A DNA stretch of 64,000 bases from Skermanella sp. TT6 (lineage in GTDB: Bacteria; Pseudomonadota; Alphaproteobacteria; Azospirillales; Azospirillaceae). The translations under genes were made by a program, and so were the position numbers. The notes under the pieces are model-generated. The model had not been told where the DNA came from. It worked only from the letters and a program-made list of their open reading frames with translations, and searched no databases. Position 1 is the first letter of the stretch, and each line of letters starts with the position of its first letter. Below are positions 55,114 through 64,000 of this stretch, one piece after another. The stretch is taken from assembly GCF_016653635.2 (NCBI RefSeq), contig NZ_CP067420.1, forward strand, positions 4,986,001 to 5,050,000. The letters run 5' to 3'.

Positions 55114-56057
55114 TCGGTTTCTCCTGCGCCGAGGACGTCACGGCGGCGATCGCCGCCTGGCGCCGCTGGCTGGAGATGGAGAAGCGCGTCTCGCGCCACA
55201 CGCTGACGGCGTACACCGCCGACCTCTCGGGATTCCTGGAGTTCCTGACCGGATATCATGGCCGCCCGCCGGCGCTGAACGACCTCAGCGCCGCCCGGCT
55301 GATGGATTTCCGCGCCTGGCTGGCCCGGCAGGCCGCGGACGGCCTGGGCACGGCGAGCCGGGCGCGGGCGCTGTCGGGCATCCGCAACTTCTTCCGCTGG
55401 CTCGACCGCAGCGGGCGGATGCACAACGCCGCGGTCGGGCTGATCCGGGCGCCCAAGCTGCCCGACCGGCTGCCCAAGCCCCTCACGGTGGCCGACGCCG
55501 CGGCCTTGCTGCCCAACGCCGAGGCCTGGGCCAACCAGCCCTGGGTCGGCAAGCGCGACCGGGCGCTGTTCACCCTGCTCTATGGCTGCGGCCTGCGCAT
55601 CGACGAGGCCCTGAGCCTGGACCGGCGCGACATGCCGGCCGACGATACCCTGGTCGTGACCGGCAAGGGCAGCAAGCAGCGCATGGTGCCGGTGCTGCCG
55701 GTGGTGCGCGACGCCCTGGCCGACTATGTCGCCGCCTGCCCCTACGCCCTGCCTGCGGACGGGCCGCTGTTCGTCGGGGTGCGCGGCGGCCGGCTCAGGG
55801 CCGCCATCGCCCAGAAGCAGATGCGGGAGATCCGGCATTTGATGGGCCTGCCCGACACCGCCACGCCCCACGCCCTGCGCCACAGCTTCGCGACCCATCT
55901 GCTGGCCGACGGCAGCGACCTCCGGGCGATCCAGGACCTGCTCGGCCACGCCTCCCTGTCCAGCACCCAGCGCTATACCGAGGTGGACGCGGACCAGATG
56001 CTCGGCGTCTACGACAACGCCCATCCCCGCGCCCGCAGGAAGCCCGCGGAGGACTAG
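55092..56057 (+). CDS. xerC: Tyrosine recombinase XerC
   Basis: This 321 aa recombinase resolves chromosome dimers at dif together with XerD. It has a core-binding N-terminal domain (RRWLEMEKRVSRHTLTAYTADLSGFLEFL) and the catalytic domain with Arg in GLRIDEAL, Lys in GKGSKQR, the HxxR box in HALRHSFATHLL, His in LGHASLSS and the nucleophile Tyr in TQRYTEVD. ATG 55092 lies inside the end of the DUF484 gene; the longer open frame upstream is a shadow. The stop codon overlaps the stop of the convergent MFS gene. Confidence 0.95.
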   Translation: MARPAGVIGFSCAEDVTAAIAAWRRWLEMEKRVSRHTLTAYTADLSGFLEFLTGYHGRPPALNDLSAARLMDFRAWLARQAADGLGTASRARALSGIRNFFRWLDRSGRMHNAAVGLIRAPKLPDRLPKPLTVADAAALLPNAEAWANQPWVGKRDRALFTLLYGCGLRIDEALSLDRRDMPADDTLVVTGKGSKQRMVPVLPVVRDALADYVAACPYALPADGPLFVGVRGGRLRAAIAQKQMREIRHLMGLPDTATPHALRHSFATHLLADGSDLRAIQDLLGHASLSSTQRYTEVDADQMLGVYDNAHPRARRKPAED

Positions 56058-57346
56058 CGCTTCCCGCCGTCTCTCCCGCCGCTTCCCATGTCGCCCAGGG
56101 CGAGCAGCGCCACCGGCCCCAGCGCCACCACCAGCCCTTGGGAGACGAAGGCCAGTCCCCAGGCCAGGTGGCTCTCCCCGCCGCCCGCCGCGTCCAGGAC
56201 CACCCCGAACATCACCGAGCCCACGAAGGCCGCCCCGAATCCGAGGAAGGAATGGACCGCCATGGTGGCGCCGCGGCGGCCCGGCAGGGCGTTGGTGACG
56301 GCGCCGACGGTCAGCGACGCGCTGTCGGCGGTCACCGTGACGCCGTAGAGCGCCACGACGCAGACCGCCAGCCAGAACGGCAGGCTCGCCGAGAAACCGA
56401 CGCCGCAGGCCAGCAGCGCCGACCCCGCCATGATCGCGACCAGGACGCGGCGCCGGCCGTAGCGGGTCGCGGCCTCGTTGCCGAGGATGCTGGCCGGAAG
56501 CCCCAGCAGCAGGATGACGGTGCCCAGGGTCGTGACCACCGCCGGGACGGTCCCATCGGGCACGGTCCCGGCGCTGGCCGCGAAGGCGAAGGCAAGGAAG
56601 GCCACCAGCCAGGCGCGCAGGCCGAACAGCTCGTAGCAGTGCGCCGAATAGGCCAGGATGTAGCCCATGGCCGCCCGGTGGCGCAGCACGGGCCGGAAGT
56701 CGAGCAGCGCGGTCTCGGCCGCCGCGGGACGCTCGGCCGGCGCCCGGGGGATCCCCCACCAGGCGAGCGCCAGGGCGGCGGCGGTCGCCGCCGAGGAGGC
56801 CAGGAAGGCCACCCGCCAGCCGAACTCCGCCCCCGCCAGCCCGGCGATCAGCACCGAGGCGCTGGAGCCCAGCGCGTAACTGGCCGTGTAGAAGGACAGA
56901 TAGCGCCCCTGCCGCGGCCCGGCGGTATGGTCGGACAGGATCCGCAGCCCCGGCATGTAGGTTCCGGCCAGCCCCACGCCGCCCAGGGCCCTGAACAGCA
57001 TGGCGGTCCAGAACCCCTCCGCGAACAGCGCGAAGCCCAGCAGCGCCAGGGCCGCCAGCGCCGTCGAGAACAGGTAGATCCGCCGAGGATCGATCCGGTC
57101 GGTCAAGGTGACCAGGACCGGCACGGCGGCGACGTAGCCGCCGTGGAACACGCCGTTGATCCAGCCGGCCTCCACCGTGCCCAGGCGCCACTCCGCGAAG
57201 AAGGTCGGCAGCAGCGCCGGGAAGCTCATGGTGCCGGCCATGCCGAGCACCTCGGCAAGGCAGAGCACCAGGGCCAGCCGGCCGGGAGTGGACCTTCCGG
57301 CCGCCGGATCCGACGGCGCCGGCTTACATGTGGAGGGGTCGGCCAT
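56054..57346 (-). CDS. Major facilitator superfamily transporter
   Basis: This 430 aa protein has 12 predicted membrane helices and the MFS loop motifs, for example DRIDPRRIY between TM2 and TM3 and the corresponding RYGRRR in the second half. The substrate is unknown; by general resemblance it could be a drug or metabolite exporter. It starts inside the end of lpdA (23-bp overlap) on the same strand, so it may be read from the lpdA transcript. Its stop overlaps xerC's stop by 3 bp (56054-56057). Confidence 0.9.
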   Translation of the reverse strand: MADPSTCKPAPSDPAAGRSTPGRLALVLCLAEVLGMAGTMSFPALLPTFFAEWRLGTVEAGWINGVFHGGYVAAVPVLVTLTDRIDPRRIYLFSTALAALALLGFALFAEGFWTAMLFRALGGVGLAGTYMPGLRILSDHTAGPRQGRYLSFYTASYALGSSASVLIAGLAGAEFGWRVAFLASSAATAAALALAWWGIPRAPAERPAAAETALLDFRPVLRHRAAMGYILAYSAHCYELFGLRAWLVAFLAFAFAASAGTVPDGTVPAVVTTLGTVILLLGLPASILGNEAATRYGRRRVLVAIMAGSALLACGVGFSASLPFWLAVCVVALYGVTVTADSASLTVGAVTNALPGRRGATMAVHSFLGFGAAFVGSVMFGVVLDAAGGGESHLAWGLAFVSQGLVVALGPVALLALGDMGSGGRDGGKR

Positions 57347-58730
57347 CCACCGCCAGGGCCGCTTCCTTGACCGCCTCGTTCAGGGTCGGGTGGGCGTGGC
57401 AGGTCCGCGCGATGTCCTCGGCGGACGCACCGAACTCCATCGCCAGGGCCAACTCGGCGATCAGGTCGCCAGCGCTGGCGCCGACGATGTGGACGCCCAG
57501 CACGCGGTCGGTCGCGGCGTCGGCCAGCATCTTCACGAAGCCTTCGGTCATGCCCAGGGCGCGGGCGCGGCCATTGGCGGTGAAGGGGAACTTGCCGACC
57601 TTGTACTTGACGCCCGCGGCCTTCAGCTGCTCCTCCGTCTTGCCGACGGTGGAGGCCTCCGGCCAAGTGTAGACCACGCCGGGAATGGCGTCGTAGTTGA
57701 TGTGGGCCGACTGGCCCGCGATCAGCTCGGCCACCGCGACGCCCTCGTCCTCGGCCTTGTGGGCCAGCATCTGCCCCTCGATCACGTCGCCGATGGCATA
57801 GATGCCGGGGACGTTGGTCTCCCAGTGGTGGGAGGTGACGATCCGGCCGCGCTGGTTGATCTCGACGCCCATCTCCTCCAGGCCCAGCCCGGCGGTGTAG
57901 GGCCGGCGGCCGATCGCGACCAGGACGACGTCGGCCTCGATCTGCTGCGCCTCGCCGCCCTTGGACGGTTCGACCGTCAGGGTGACGCCCGCGTTGCCCA
58001 CCGCGGCCGCCGTGACCTTGGTGTTCAGCTTGAAGGTCATGCCCTGCTTGCCCAGGATGCGCTGCATCTGCTTGGACACTTCGCCGTCCATGCCCGGCAG
58101 GATCCGGTCCAGGAACTCGATCACGGTAACCTCGGCGCCCAGCCGGCCCCAGACCGAGGCCATCTCCAGCCCGATCACGCCGCCGCCGATCACCGCGAAG
58201 CGCTTGGGCACCTCGGCCAGCTCCAGCGCGCCGGTGGAGGTGACGATCCGCTGCTCGTCGACCTCTACGCCGGGGACCGGCATCGATTCCGAACCGGTGG
58301 CGATGATGATGTTCTTGGCACCGACGGTCTCGCTGCCGCCATCGCCCTCGATCGTCACCTCGTTCCTGGCGGTGATGCGGCCGCGGCCCTTCAGCCAGTC
58401 GACCTTGTTCTTCTTGAACAGGAACTCGATGCCCTTGGTGTTGTCCTCGACCACCTTGTTCTTGTTGGCCATCATCGTCGGCAGGTCCAGCTCGACCGAA
58501 CCCAGCTTGATGCCGTGCGACGCGAAGCTGTGCTTGGCTTCCTCGAACTTCTCCGAACTGGTGAGCAGCGCCTTGGACGGGATGCAGCCGACATTGAGGC
58601 AGGTGCCGCCCAGAGTCTTGCGCATTTCCACGCAGGCCGTCTTCAGGCCGAGCTGAGCTGCGCGGATCGCGGCGACGTATCCGCCGGGACCGCCGCCGAT
58701 GACTACAACGTCGTAGGTTTTCTCAGGCAT
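57324..58730 (-). CDS. lpdA: Dihydrolipoyl dehydrogenase (E3)
   Basis: This 468 aa flavoprotein reoxidises dihydrolipoamide in 2-oxo acid dehydrogenase complexes. FAD-binding [15 protein letters not shown], the redox disulfide [18 protein letters not shown]-binding [13 protein letters not shown] and the catalytic His-Glu pair in HAHPTLNEA are all present. ATG 58730 is chosen; the frame extends upstream without support. It lies about 3.3 kb downstream of odhB on the same strand, with other genes between, so it probably serves the 2-oxoglutarate complex but has its own promoter. Confidence 0.96.
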   Translation of the reverse strand: MPEKTYDVVVIGGGPGGYVAAIRAAQLGLKTACVEMRKTLGGTCLNVGCIPSKALLTSSEKFEEAKHSFASHGIKLGSVELDLPTMMANKNKVVEDNTKGIEFLFKKNKVDWLKGRGRITARNEVTIEGDGGSETVGAKNIIIATGSESMPVPGVEVDEQRIVTSTGALELAEVPKRFAVIGGGVIGLEMASVWGRLGAEVTVIEFLDRILPGMDGEVSKQMQRILGKQGMTFKLNTKVTAAAVGNAGVTLTVEPSKGGEAQQIEADVVLVAIGRRPYTAGLGLEEMGVEINQRGRIVTSHHWETNVPGIYAIGDVIEGQMLAHKAEDEGVAVAELIAGQSAHINYDAIPGVVYTWPEASTVGKTEEQLKAAGVKYKVGKFPFTANGRARALGMTEGFVKMLADAATDRVLGVHIVGASAGDLIAELALAMEFGASAEDIARTCHAHPTLNEAVKEAALAVDGRPLHM

Positions 58731-59036
58731 TTTTCTTCTTCGCCTCCGTGGGCAGCTCGCGAGCGTGGCCGTGCTTTGCGGATGCGATTTATGGCCTCTC
58801 AAGCGGCCCGTGGCAATCGCCGTGACTGTCACAAGCCTATGGAAATGCCCGAAATCCCTGATATTGGCGGTACTTGGCGGCACGCAGGGCAGCTGCGCGG
58901 CGATGGGTCGCACGGCTGGTCCCGGCGCCATGGCACTGCCGTAAATCTTCCTTAACCGAGCAGGCGCTCATCATGCTTGCGGCATAGGACGGAGCGCATA
59001 AGACGTCGCTTTCCGGCACACATTTGAAGCAAGAAC
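58731..59036. other. Intergenic region between lpdA and an unknown gene
   Basis: A gap of 306 bp separates two divergent genes. I see no coding frame. A single TTAACC is present at 58952-58957 but no full CtrA site. Promoters for both directions must lie here but no strong hexamer pair stands out. Confidence 0.35.
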
Positions 59037-59855
59037 ATGGCCGACGAGACGTTCCATCAAACCCAACATGATCTGGCGCGGACGCTGATCCGTACCTTCT
59101 ACGAGGCGCTGGCGGTCCAATTCGAGCGCAAGGACCACATTACCCGAGACGAGCTCGACCGCGCCTTCACCCTGATCGAGGGGTTCTGGCCGAAGACGCT
59201 GCCCGCCTTCAAGGCCAATTGCCGGCTGTGCCTGGACAAGCACGGCGCCCGCGCCTACAACCCCGATGCCCGCCGCAAAGATTTCCTGACCCGTTTCGTC
59301 TTCTCCCTGCTGATCACCAGCATCCCGTCCCGCATGGACCCGATCAGCGGCAAGCACTTCCCCCAGGTGATCGTCCGGGGCATCCAGCGCAACGTCACGA
59401 CCCTGTTCAGCAATGCCGAGTACGAGATGCTGAACAGCCAGGCCCAGGCGATCTTCGCCACCATCGGGACCGACGACGATACCCAGATGTGGCCGCTGAT
59501 CCGGGCGGACGAGACCATGAGCATGCTGGCGGACAAGATCTTCATCCGCATGCTGCTGCGCTTCAAGCAGTTCAACCATCAGCGCCAGACCTTCACCGCG
59601 GCCATCGTCGGCAGCATCGAGGCCAATGTCTACAAGTTCACCGACCAGGACTTCTGCACCGTCTTCGAGGCGATGTTCAGCCGCTACGAGGCCCTGATCC
59701 GCACGCCGGAGGGACGGATCAAGATGGATGTCTATTACGGGGACGGCACCGCGGACGGGATCTCCAGCATCTTCTTCGCCTTCGAGCAGTTCAAGAAGGA
59801 CCTGGCCGCTCGCGAGGGCCGGACCAAGGGGATGCTGTCGGCGAGGCGCCGGTGA
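59037..59855 (+). CDS. Protein of unknown function
   Basis: This 272 aa protein is not a member of any family I recognise. It is soluble, mostly helical by composition and rich in Phe and Arg, with runs such as FTLIEGFWPKTLPAFKANCRLCLDKHGARAY and a conserved-looking KDFLTRFVFSLLITSIPSR. Two nearby cysteines (CRLC) could bind metal, but no complete site is clear. Codon use and GC fit the neighbours, so it is a real gene. It lies divergent from lpdA and 85 bp before the proteasome-like gene on the same strand, so the two may form an operon. Confidence 0.8.
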   Translation: MADETFHQTQHDLARTLIRTFYEALAVQFERKDHITRDELDRAFTLIEGFWPKTLPAFKANCRLCLDKHGARAYNPDARRKDFLTRFVFSLLITSIPSRMDPISGKHFPQVIVRGIQRNVTTLFSNAEYEMLNSQAQAIFATIGTDDDTQMWPLIRADETMSMLADKIFIRMLLRFKQFNHQRQTFTAAIVGSIEANVYKFTDQDFCTVFEAMFSRYEALIRTPEGRIKMDVYYGDGTADGISSIFFAFEQFKKDLAAREGRTKGMLSARRR

Positions 59856-59940
59856 CTCGCGTCCAATTTTGGTAGGTTTTTATTAACCATACAGCCGTCA
59901 TTCTCCCTCTGGTTGACTTGCCAGTTCGGGGAACCCATGA

Positions 59941-60518
59941 CCTGCATCGTTGGATTGATCGAAGGCCGCCGCGTATGGATGGGCGGCGACAGCGCCGGAG
60001 TTTCCGGTTTGGACATCACCGTGCGCGCCGACCCCAAGGTCTTCCGCAACGGCGATTTCCTGATCGGGTTCACCAGCTCGTTCCGCATGGGCCAGCTGCT
60101 GGCGTTCCGGCTGCGTCCGCCGAAGCGGCCCGAAGGGATGGACGTGTTCCGCTTCATGGTCACCGACTTCGTGGACGAGGTCCGGAACTGCCTCAAGGAG
60201 GGCGGCTACGCCCAGCGCAACAACGACGCCGAGCAGGGCGGCAGCTTCCTGGTGGCCTACGAGGGCCGGCTGTTCTCGATCCAGAGCGACTATCAGGTCT
60301 GCGAGACGACCCGCGGCTTCCACGCGATCGGCTGCGGCGCCGACTATGCGCTCGGCTCCCTGGCCTCCACCGTCGGCCAGCCGGCGGAGCAGCGCGTCCG
60401 GAAAGGGTTGGAATGCGCCGAACTGCTGAATGGCGGCGTCCGTGCCCCCTTCCGGATCGAATACCTGGACGCCGAGGAGGACAACCTGACCCTGCCGCTG
60501 CTCAGCGCCGTCGCGTAG
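59941..60518 (+). CDS. Stand-alone proteasome/HslV-like Ntn hydrolase
   Basis: This 192 aa protein has the fold signature of HslV and proteasome beta subunits. If Met1 is removed, the next residue is Thr1 (TCIVG), Asp17 is in GGDSAG and Lys33 in DPKVF, the exact catalytic numbering of the family. A later block IGCGADYALGSL matches the HslV IGSGG region. There is no HslU-like ATPase in the window. Processing of Met to free Thr1 is expected. It could be a self-assembled protease or peptidase with an unknown partner. ATG 59941 has GGGGAA upstream. It follows an unknown gene on the same strand. Confidence 0.82.
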
Positions 60519-60565
60519 AGCTCTGCCCGATCGGGTCGATCCGCCCGGGGCAGCCGAACCGATGC

Positions 60566-60649
60566 GTTGCGCCATAGGCGCAACCTACGATCGACGGTCC
60601 GCAACACCTCCGCCCTGCGTCGAATCGTAGGTTGCGCCCATGGCGCAAC
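60566..60649. repeat. Inverted pair of REP elements (BIME-like)
   Basis: Element 1 (60566-60591) is GTTGCGCC-ATA-GGCGCAAC followed by CTACGAT; element 2 (60624-60649) is its inverted copy, ATCGTAG then GTTGCGCC-CAT-GGCGCAAC. The two differ only in the loop. The 32-bp centre carries CGACG and CGTCG at its ends, extending the symmetry. The GTAG head next to a hairpin is the pattern of REP elements mobilised by RAYT-type transposases. They lie between two convergent genes. Confidence 0.75.
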
Positions 60650-60673
60650 ACGGTGCGGACCGCCGGCGGTCGC

Positions 60674-61459
60674 TCAGAAGATGGTCTGGCCGTGACCGAC
60701 ATATTGCGGTGCCATGACGCGGAAGCGTGACCAGACCTTCTTGAGGTTGGGCTGCTGGACGGGCTTGAGCAGGTAGTCGTCGGCCCCCAGCGACCGCGCG
60801 TCGCGCACCGTGTCCATCGAGGCGTCCGACGTCACCATCACCACATAAGCGTCGCGCCGCAGCGCCTTGATCGCCTTCAGCGCCTGGATGCCCGTCATGT
60901 CCGGCATGTGGACGTCCAGGAAGACGATGTCGAAATATTCCCGGTTGCAGGCCTCGACCGCCATCCGCCCGTCGTCGGCGCCGGTCACCATGCTTTCGAC
61001 CCCCAGCAGATCGAGGCCGCGCTTCAGCAGCGCCTGGCCGGTACGGCTGTCGTCGGCGGTCAGCACCGCGAAGGGCCGACGGATCTCCTCCAGCGTGGAC
61101 ATGATCCGGTTCAGCGACGCGCCGCTGATCGGCTTGGTCACGAAGCCCAGGGCGCCGTAGTCCTGCGCGGTCCCGCTGGCCGCGGCGCTGGTGTCCGAAG
61201 AGATCATGAAGACCAGGGCGCAGGGATCGTACGACCGGATCGCGTGCAGCGTCTGCAGACCGTCGAGGCCCGGCATGTGGATGTCGAGCAGGACGAGGTC
61301 GTGGCGTTGCGCGCGGTAGGCCGCGAGGGCGTCGGTCCCGTTGTCCGCCTCGGTGATCTGGAAGTTCGTGCCCGGCCAGACGAGATTGCCCTTGATGAGA
61401 GCCCGCATGGCCCGCGAATCGTCGGCCAGCAGGACCTTGACCTTGGCGGGAAGCTTCAC
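60674..61459 (-). CDS. Response regulator with two receiver domains
   Basis: This 261 aa protein consists of two receiver domains in tandem (about 8-125 and 133-245), each with its own phospho-acceptor Asp (LVLLDIHMPGLDG; IVFLDVHMPDMTG) and Lys (VTKPIS; LLKPVQ). There is no output domain. It may act as a phosphate sink or relay. Its start overlaps the stop of a CheX-like phosphatase gene in an ATGA arrangement, so the two are tightly coupled. No kinase gene is nearby. Confidence 0.9.
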   Translation of the reverse strand: MKLPAKVKVLLADDSRAMRALIKGNLVWPGTNFQITEADNGTDALAAYRAQRHDLVLLDIHMPGLDGLQTLHAIRSYDPCALVFMISSDTSAAASGTAQDYGALGFVTKPISGASLNRIMSTLEEIRRPFAVLTADDSRTGQALLKRGLDLLGVESMVTGADDGRMAVEACNREYFDIVFLDVHMPDMTGIQALKAIKALRRDAYVVMVTSDASMDTVRDARSLGADDYLLKPVQQPNLKKVWSRFRVMAPQYVGHGQTIF

Positions 61460-61929
61460 GGCTCGCCGTCCCGATGCTCGATGATTTGAACCACGATGAA
61501 CCGCCCCAGGAATGGATGGACGAGATTAACCGCGACGACGCCCGCCGGGGATGCGGTATGGTGGCCCATCGCCTCGGGTCCGCGCTCGGCGACGGACGGC
61601 AGGGACAGGACGGCGGCGCCGCGGACCAGGCCCTTCACGTTTCCCGCGACCGTGTTGCACAGTTCGGCCACCACGTCGGTCCGCTCGGCGGGCGTGGTTT
61701 CCTCCGCGGGGATGCCGAACAGGGCGGAGGCAAGGCAGGCCGCCAGCGGCGAGGGCACCCGGACGGCGACGGTGCCGTTCCAGGCGCCGGACAGCCTGGC
61801 CTGGGCAAGCACGACTCGGGCGTCCGTCCTGCTCAGCGCCGGGGAAGGTGGCTCCGGAAACGATGCCAGCGCCTCGGCGACGAAGGTGGTGACCGCCTCC
61901 TCGGTGATGCCGTGCTCCAGAGCGCTCAT
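61456..61929 (-). CDS. CheX-like phosphatase
   Basis: This 157 aa protein resembles the CheX/CheC family of CheY-phosphate phosphatases. The catalytic Glu-Asn pair is visible in ELCNTVAGNVKGL (E-x2-N), and a hydrophobic core repeats the family's alpha/beta layout. It is translationally coupled to the double-receiver regulator that follows, the likely substrate. The arrangement suggests control of the phosphorylation state of that regulator, perhaps in chemotaxis, motility or c-di-GMP signalling. No chemotaxis genes are adjacent. Confidence 0.75.
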   Translation of the reverse strand: MSALEHGITEEAVTTFVAEALASFPEPPSPALSRTDARVVLAQARLSGAWNGTVAVRVPSPLAACLASALFGIPAEETTPAERTDVVAELCNTVAGNVKGLVRGAAVLSLPSVAERGPEAMGHHTASPAGVVAVNLVHPFLGRFIVVQIIEHRDGEP

Positions 61930-61963
61930 GCTGTCTTCCGCCCCGCCGGATGAGGATACGACG

Positions 61964-61992
61964 ACGCCCCGGCCAGGGGATGGCCGGGGCGT
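61964..61992 (-). terminator. Hairpin after odhB
   Basis: An 11-bp perfect stem (ACGCCCCGGCC with GGCCGGGGCGT) and 7-base loop lie 27 bp after the odhB stop, between it and the CheX-like gene. There is no T-run on the minus strand, so it may end the odhAB transcript or just stabilise it. Confidence 0.55.
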
Positions 61993-62019
61993 GGGTTTCG
62001 CTTGCGCCGTGATGCCGGA

Positions 62020-63279
62020 TCAGACGTCCAGCAGGATGCGCTGCGGGTCCTCGATGCACTCCTTGACGCGGACCAGGAAGGTGACCGCTTCCTTGCCGTC
62101 GATGATGCGGTGGTCGTAGCTCAGCGCCAGGTACATCATCGGGCGGATCTCGATCTTGCCGTTGACCACCATCGGGCGCTCCTGGGTCTTGTGCATGCCC
62201 AGGATGGCCGACTGCGGCGGGTTGATGATCGGGGTCGACATCAGCGAGCCGTAGACGCCGCCGTTTGAGATCGTGAAGGTGCCGCCGGACAGCTCCTCCA
62301 TGGACAGCTTGCCGTCCCTCGCCTTCTTGCCGAGCGCGCCGATGGTCTTCTCGACCCCGGCGAAGTTCAGCTTGTCGGCGTCGCGCACCACCGGAACCAC
62401 CAGGCCGCTCGGCGTGCCGACGGCGACGCCGATGTCATAGTAGTTCTTGTAGATGATGTCGGTGCCCTCGATCTCGGCGTTGACCGCCGGGAGCTCCTGG
62501 AGCGCCGTGATGCAGGCCTTCACGAAGAACGACATGAAGCCCAGCTTGACGCCGTGCTTCTTCTCGAACACGTCCTTGTAGGAATTGCGCACGGCCAGCA
62601 GGTTGGTCATATCCACCTCGTTGAAGGTGGTCAGCATGGCCGCGGTGTCCTGGGCCTCCTTCAGGCGCTCGGCGATGCGCTGGCGCAGGCGCGTCATGCG
62701 GACGCGCTCCTCCTGCTCGGCGCGGGCGCGCGGGCCGGCCGGAACGGCGGGCTTGGGCGCCGGCTTGGCCGCGGGGGCCGGAGCGGGGGCGGCCGGCATC
62801 TGGGTCGGGCGGCTCTCCAGGTAGCGCAGCACGTCTTCCTTGGTCAGGCGGCCGTCCTTGCCGGTCGCCTGGATGTCCGACGCCTTCAGCTTGTTGTCGT
62901 CGATCAGCTTGCGCACCGCCGGGGACAGGGTGTCGTGCTGCTCGGCTGCCGGAGCGGCGGGGGCCGCCGGCGCGGGGGCCGGGGCGGGTTCGGCCTTGGC
63001 TTCCGGCTTCGACTCCGCAGGCTTGGCGGCCGGGGCGCCGGCGCCGTCGGACAGGGTGCCCAGCAGGGCCCCGACCTCGACCGTGGCGCCTTCCTCGGCG
63101 ACGATCTCGGCCAGCGTGCCGGCGGAGGTGGCGTTGACCTCCAGCGTGACCTTGTCGGTTTCCAGTTCCAGCAGCGGCTCGTCCATGGCGACCGAGTCGC
63201 CGACCTTCTTCAGCCACTTCGCGACGGTGGCTTCGCTGACCGATTCACCGAGGACGGGGACCGTGATTTCCAGGGCCAT
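62020..63279 (-). CDS. odhB: 2-oxoglutarate dehydrogenase E2 (dihydrolipoyl succinyltransferase)
   Basis: This 419 aa core of the 2-oxoglutarate dehydrogenase complex transfers succinyl groups to CoA in the TCA cycle. It has one N-terminal lipoyl domain with the lipoylated Lys in [11 protein letters not shown], an Ala/Pro/Glu-rich linker (about 80-110), a peripheral-subunit-binding domain ([25 protein letters not shown]), a second linker and the catalytic domain with the active-site His and Asp in [14 protein letters not shown]. It lies directly after odhA on the same strand. Confidence 0.97.
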   Translation of the reverse strand: MALEITVPVLGESVSEATVAKWLKKVGDSVAMDEPLLELETDKVTLEVNATSAGTLAEIVAEEGATVEVGALLGTLSDGAGAPAAKPAESKPEAKAEPAPAPAPAAPAAPAAEQHDTLSPAVRKLIDDNKLKASDIQATGKDGRLTKEDVLRYLESRPTQMPAAPAPAPAAKPAPKPAVPAGPRARAEQEERVRMTRLRQRIAERLKEAQDTAAMLTTFNEVDMTNLLAVRNSYKDVFEKKHGVKLGFMSFFVKACITALQELPAVNAEIEGTDIIYKNYYDIGVAVGTPSGLVVPVVRDADKLNFAGVEKTIGALGKKARDGKLSMEELSGGTFTISNGGVYGSLMSTPIINPPQSAILGMHKTQERPMVVNGKIEIRPMMYLALSYDHRIIDGKEAVTFLVRVKECIEDPQRILLDV

Positions 63280-63366
63280 GATTTCAAACCTTTTTATGTG
63301 AGCGGTTCGCTCGGTTTTGTTGGGAGGTGCGGGGGCGGCCGCAGGACGGCGCCCCCGCAGGTCCGG

Positions 63367-64000
63367 TTACTTGACGGTCAGCGCCTCGTCGACGAGCTGC
63401 GCCTGCTCGCGGTTGTGCCGCTTCAGCAGGCCGGTCGCCGGGGACGCCGCCTCGACGCGGCCGGCATAGAGCGGACGGGTGGCCTTGATCTGGGCGGCGA
63501 CCATGCAGTCCTCGAGCCGGCGGTCGATGAAGGCCCAGGCCCCCATGTTGCGCGGCTCTTCCTGGCACCAGACCACGTCGGCGTTGACGTAGCGGGACAG
63601 CTCGCGGGTCAGCGAGGTGCGCGGGAACGGATAGAGCTGCTCCAGCCGGACGATCGCCACGTCTTTGATGCCCCGCGTCTCGCGCTCCTGCAGCAGGTCG
63701 TAATAGACCTTGCCGGTGCACAGCACGACCCGCTTGACCTGGTCGTCGGCGACCAGCTCGTACGGCTCGCTCAGGATGCGGTGGAACGAGGTGCCGGGAC
63801 CGAAATCCTCCAGCTTCGACACCGCCAGCTTGTGGCGCAGCAGCGACTTCGGCTCGAACACGACCAGCGGCTTGCGGAAGTCGCGGCGGACCTGCCGGCG
63901 CAGCGCATGGAAATAGTTGGCCGGCGTCGTGCAGTTCAGGATCTGCCAGTTGTCCTCGCCGCACATCTGCAGGTACCGCTCCAGGCGGGCGGAGCTGTGC
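63367..64000 (-). CDS. odhA: 2-oxoglutarate dehydrogenase E1, C-terminal part only
   Basis: The frame is open beyond the right edge; about 211 residues of the C-terminus are present. The sequence (EHSSARLERYLQ-type entry, then EDNWQILNCTTPANYFHALRRQ, GTSFHRILSEP, CTGKVYYDL and the EPRNMGAWAFI segment) is typical of the SucA/OdhA thiamine diphosphate-dependent dehydrogenase. It decarboxylates 2-oxoglutarate and passes the succinyl group to OdhB, whose gene begins 87 bp downstream. The thiamine-binding N-terminal domains lie outside the window. Confidence 0.95.
   Translation of the reverse strand, partial: HSSARLERYLQMCGEDNWQILNCTTPANYFHALRRQVRRDFRKPLVVFEPKSLLRHKLAVSKLEDFGPGTSFHRILSEPYELVADDQVKRVVLCTGKVYYDLLQERETRGIKDVAIVRLEQLYPFPRTSLTRELSRYVNADVVWCQEEPRNMGAWAFIDRRLEDCMVAAQIKATRPLYAGRVEAASPATGLLKRHNREQAQLVDEALTVK

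Overview
This 64 kb window is GC-rich chromosomal DNA from an alphaproteobacterium, most likely of the Rhodospirillales (Azospirillum/Skermanella-like). The evidence is gene content and order: cobS-cobT beside a J-domain gene, an atpHAGDC operon without F0 genes, a Suv3-like helicase/S4/fdxA/carD neighbourhood, an RpoH2-type sigma factor, priA next to fsa-DUF484-xerC, and odhAB with lpdA nearby. The genus is inference. The content is core chromosome; I see no prophage, insertion sequence, CRISPR array, rRNA or tRNA.

Layout. 0-4.5 kb: end of a J-domain gene, aerobic cobaltochelatase cobS-cobT, and an orphan ferric-iron binding protein behind a Fur-like site. 4.5-10.6 kb: a signalling cluster with a CHASE/PAS histidine kinase, an Rcp1-like response regulator and a REC-PAS-GGDEF diguanylate cyclase on the minus strand, plus a divergent PAS kinase that probably starts upstream of its first standard start codon. 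10.6-17.3 kb: a TetR repressor divergent from a complete RND efflux operon, with a perfect palindrome in between. 17.3-22.3 kb: a Lin0512 protein, a large hybrid kinase, a small orphan protein and a CDF zinc-type exporter. 22.4-26.6 kb: rpmI-rplT-pheS-pheT with a terminator-like hairpin before pheS. 26.6-31.1 kb: a PagL-like barrel, proline iminopeptidase, a nuclease-fold protein lacking its catalytic Glu, and clpX. 31.4-35.3 kb: a membrane adenylate/guanylate cyclase and htpG. 35.4-41.9 kb: helicase, S4 protein, TerC, DUF938 methyltransferase, TerB, ferredoxin and CarD. 41.9-44.7 kb: a degenerate PPP-type phosphatase, rpoH behind an ECF-like promoter, and a ferritin-like diiron protein. 44.8-49.9 kb: F1 ATP synthase. 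50-51.3 kb: a second copy of the small orphan family behind a perfect CtrA-type site, and a brnTA toxin-antitoxin pair with an operator-like repeat. 51.3-57.3 kb: priA, fsa, DUF484, xerC and an MFS transporter. 57.3-64 kb: lpdA, an unknown protein, a stand-alone proteasome/HslV-like Ntn hydrolase, an inverted REP pair, a CheX-like phosphatase with a double-receiver regulator, then odhB and the end of odhA.

The most interesting points are the two-copy small protein family (about half identical by eye), the proteasome-fold protein that keeps Thr1/Asp17/Lys33 exactly, three proteins with enzyme folds but altered catalytic residues, two TTAA-N7-TTAA sites, and several readable operator/promoter arrangements (TetR, BrnA, ECF-to-RpoH).
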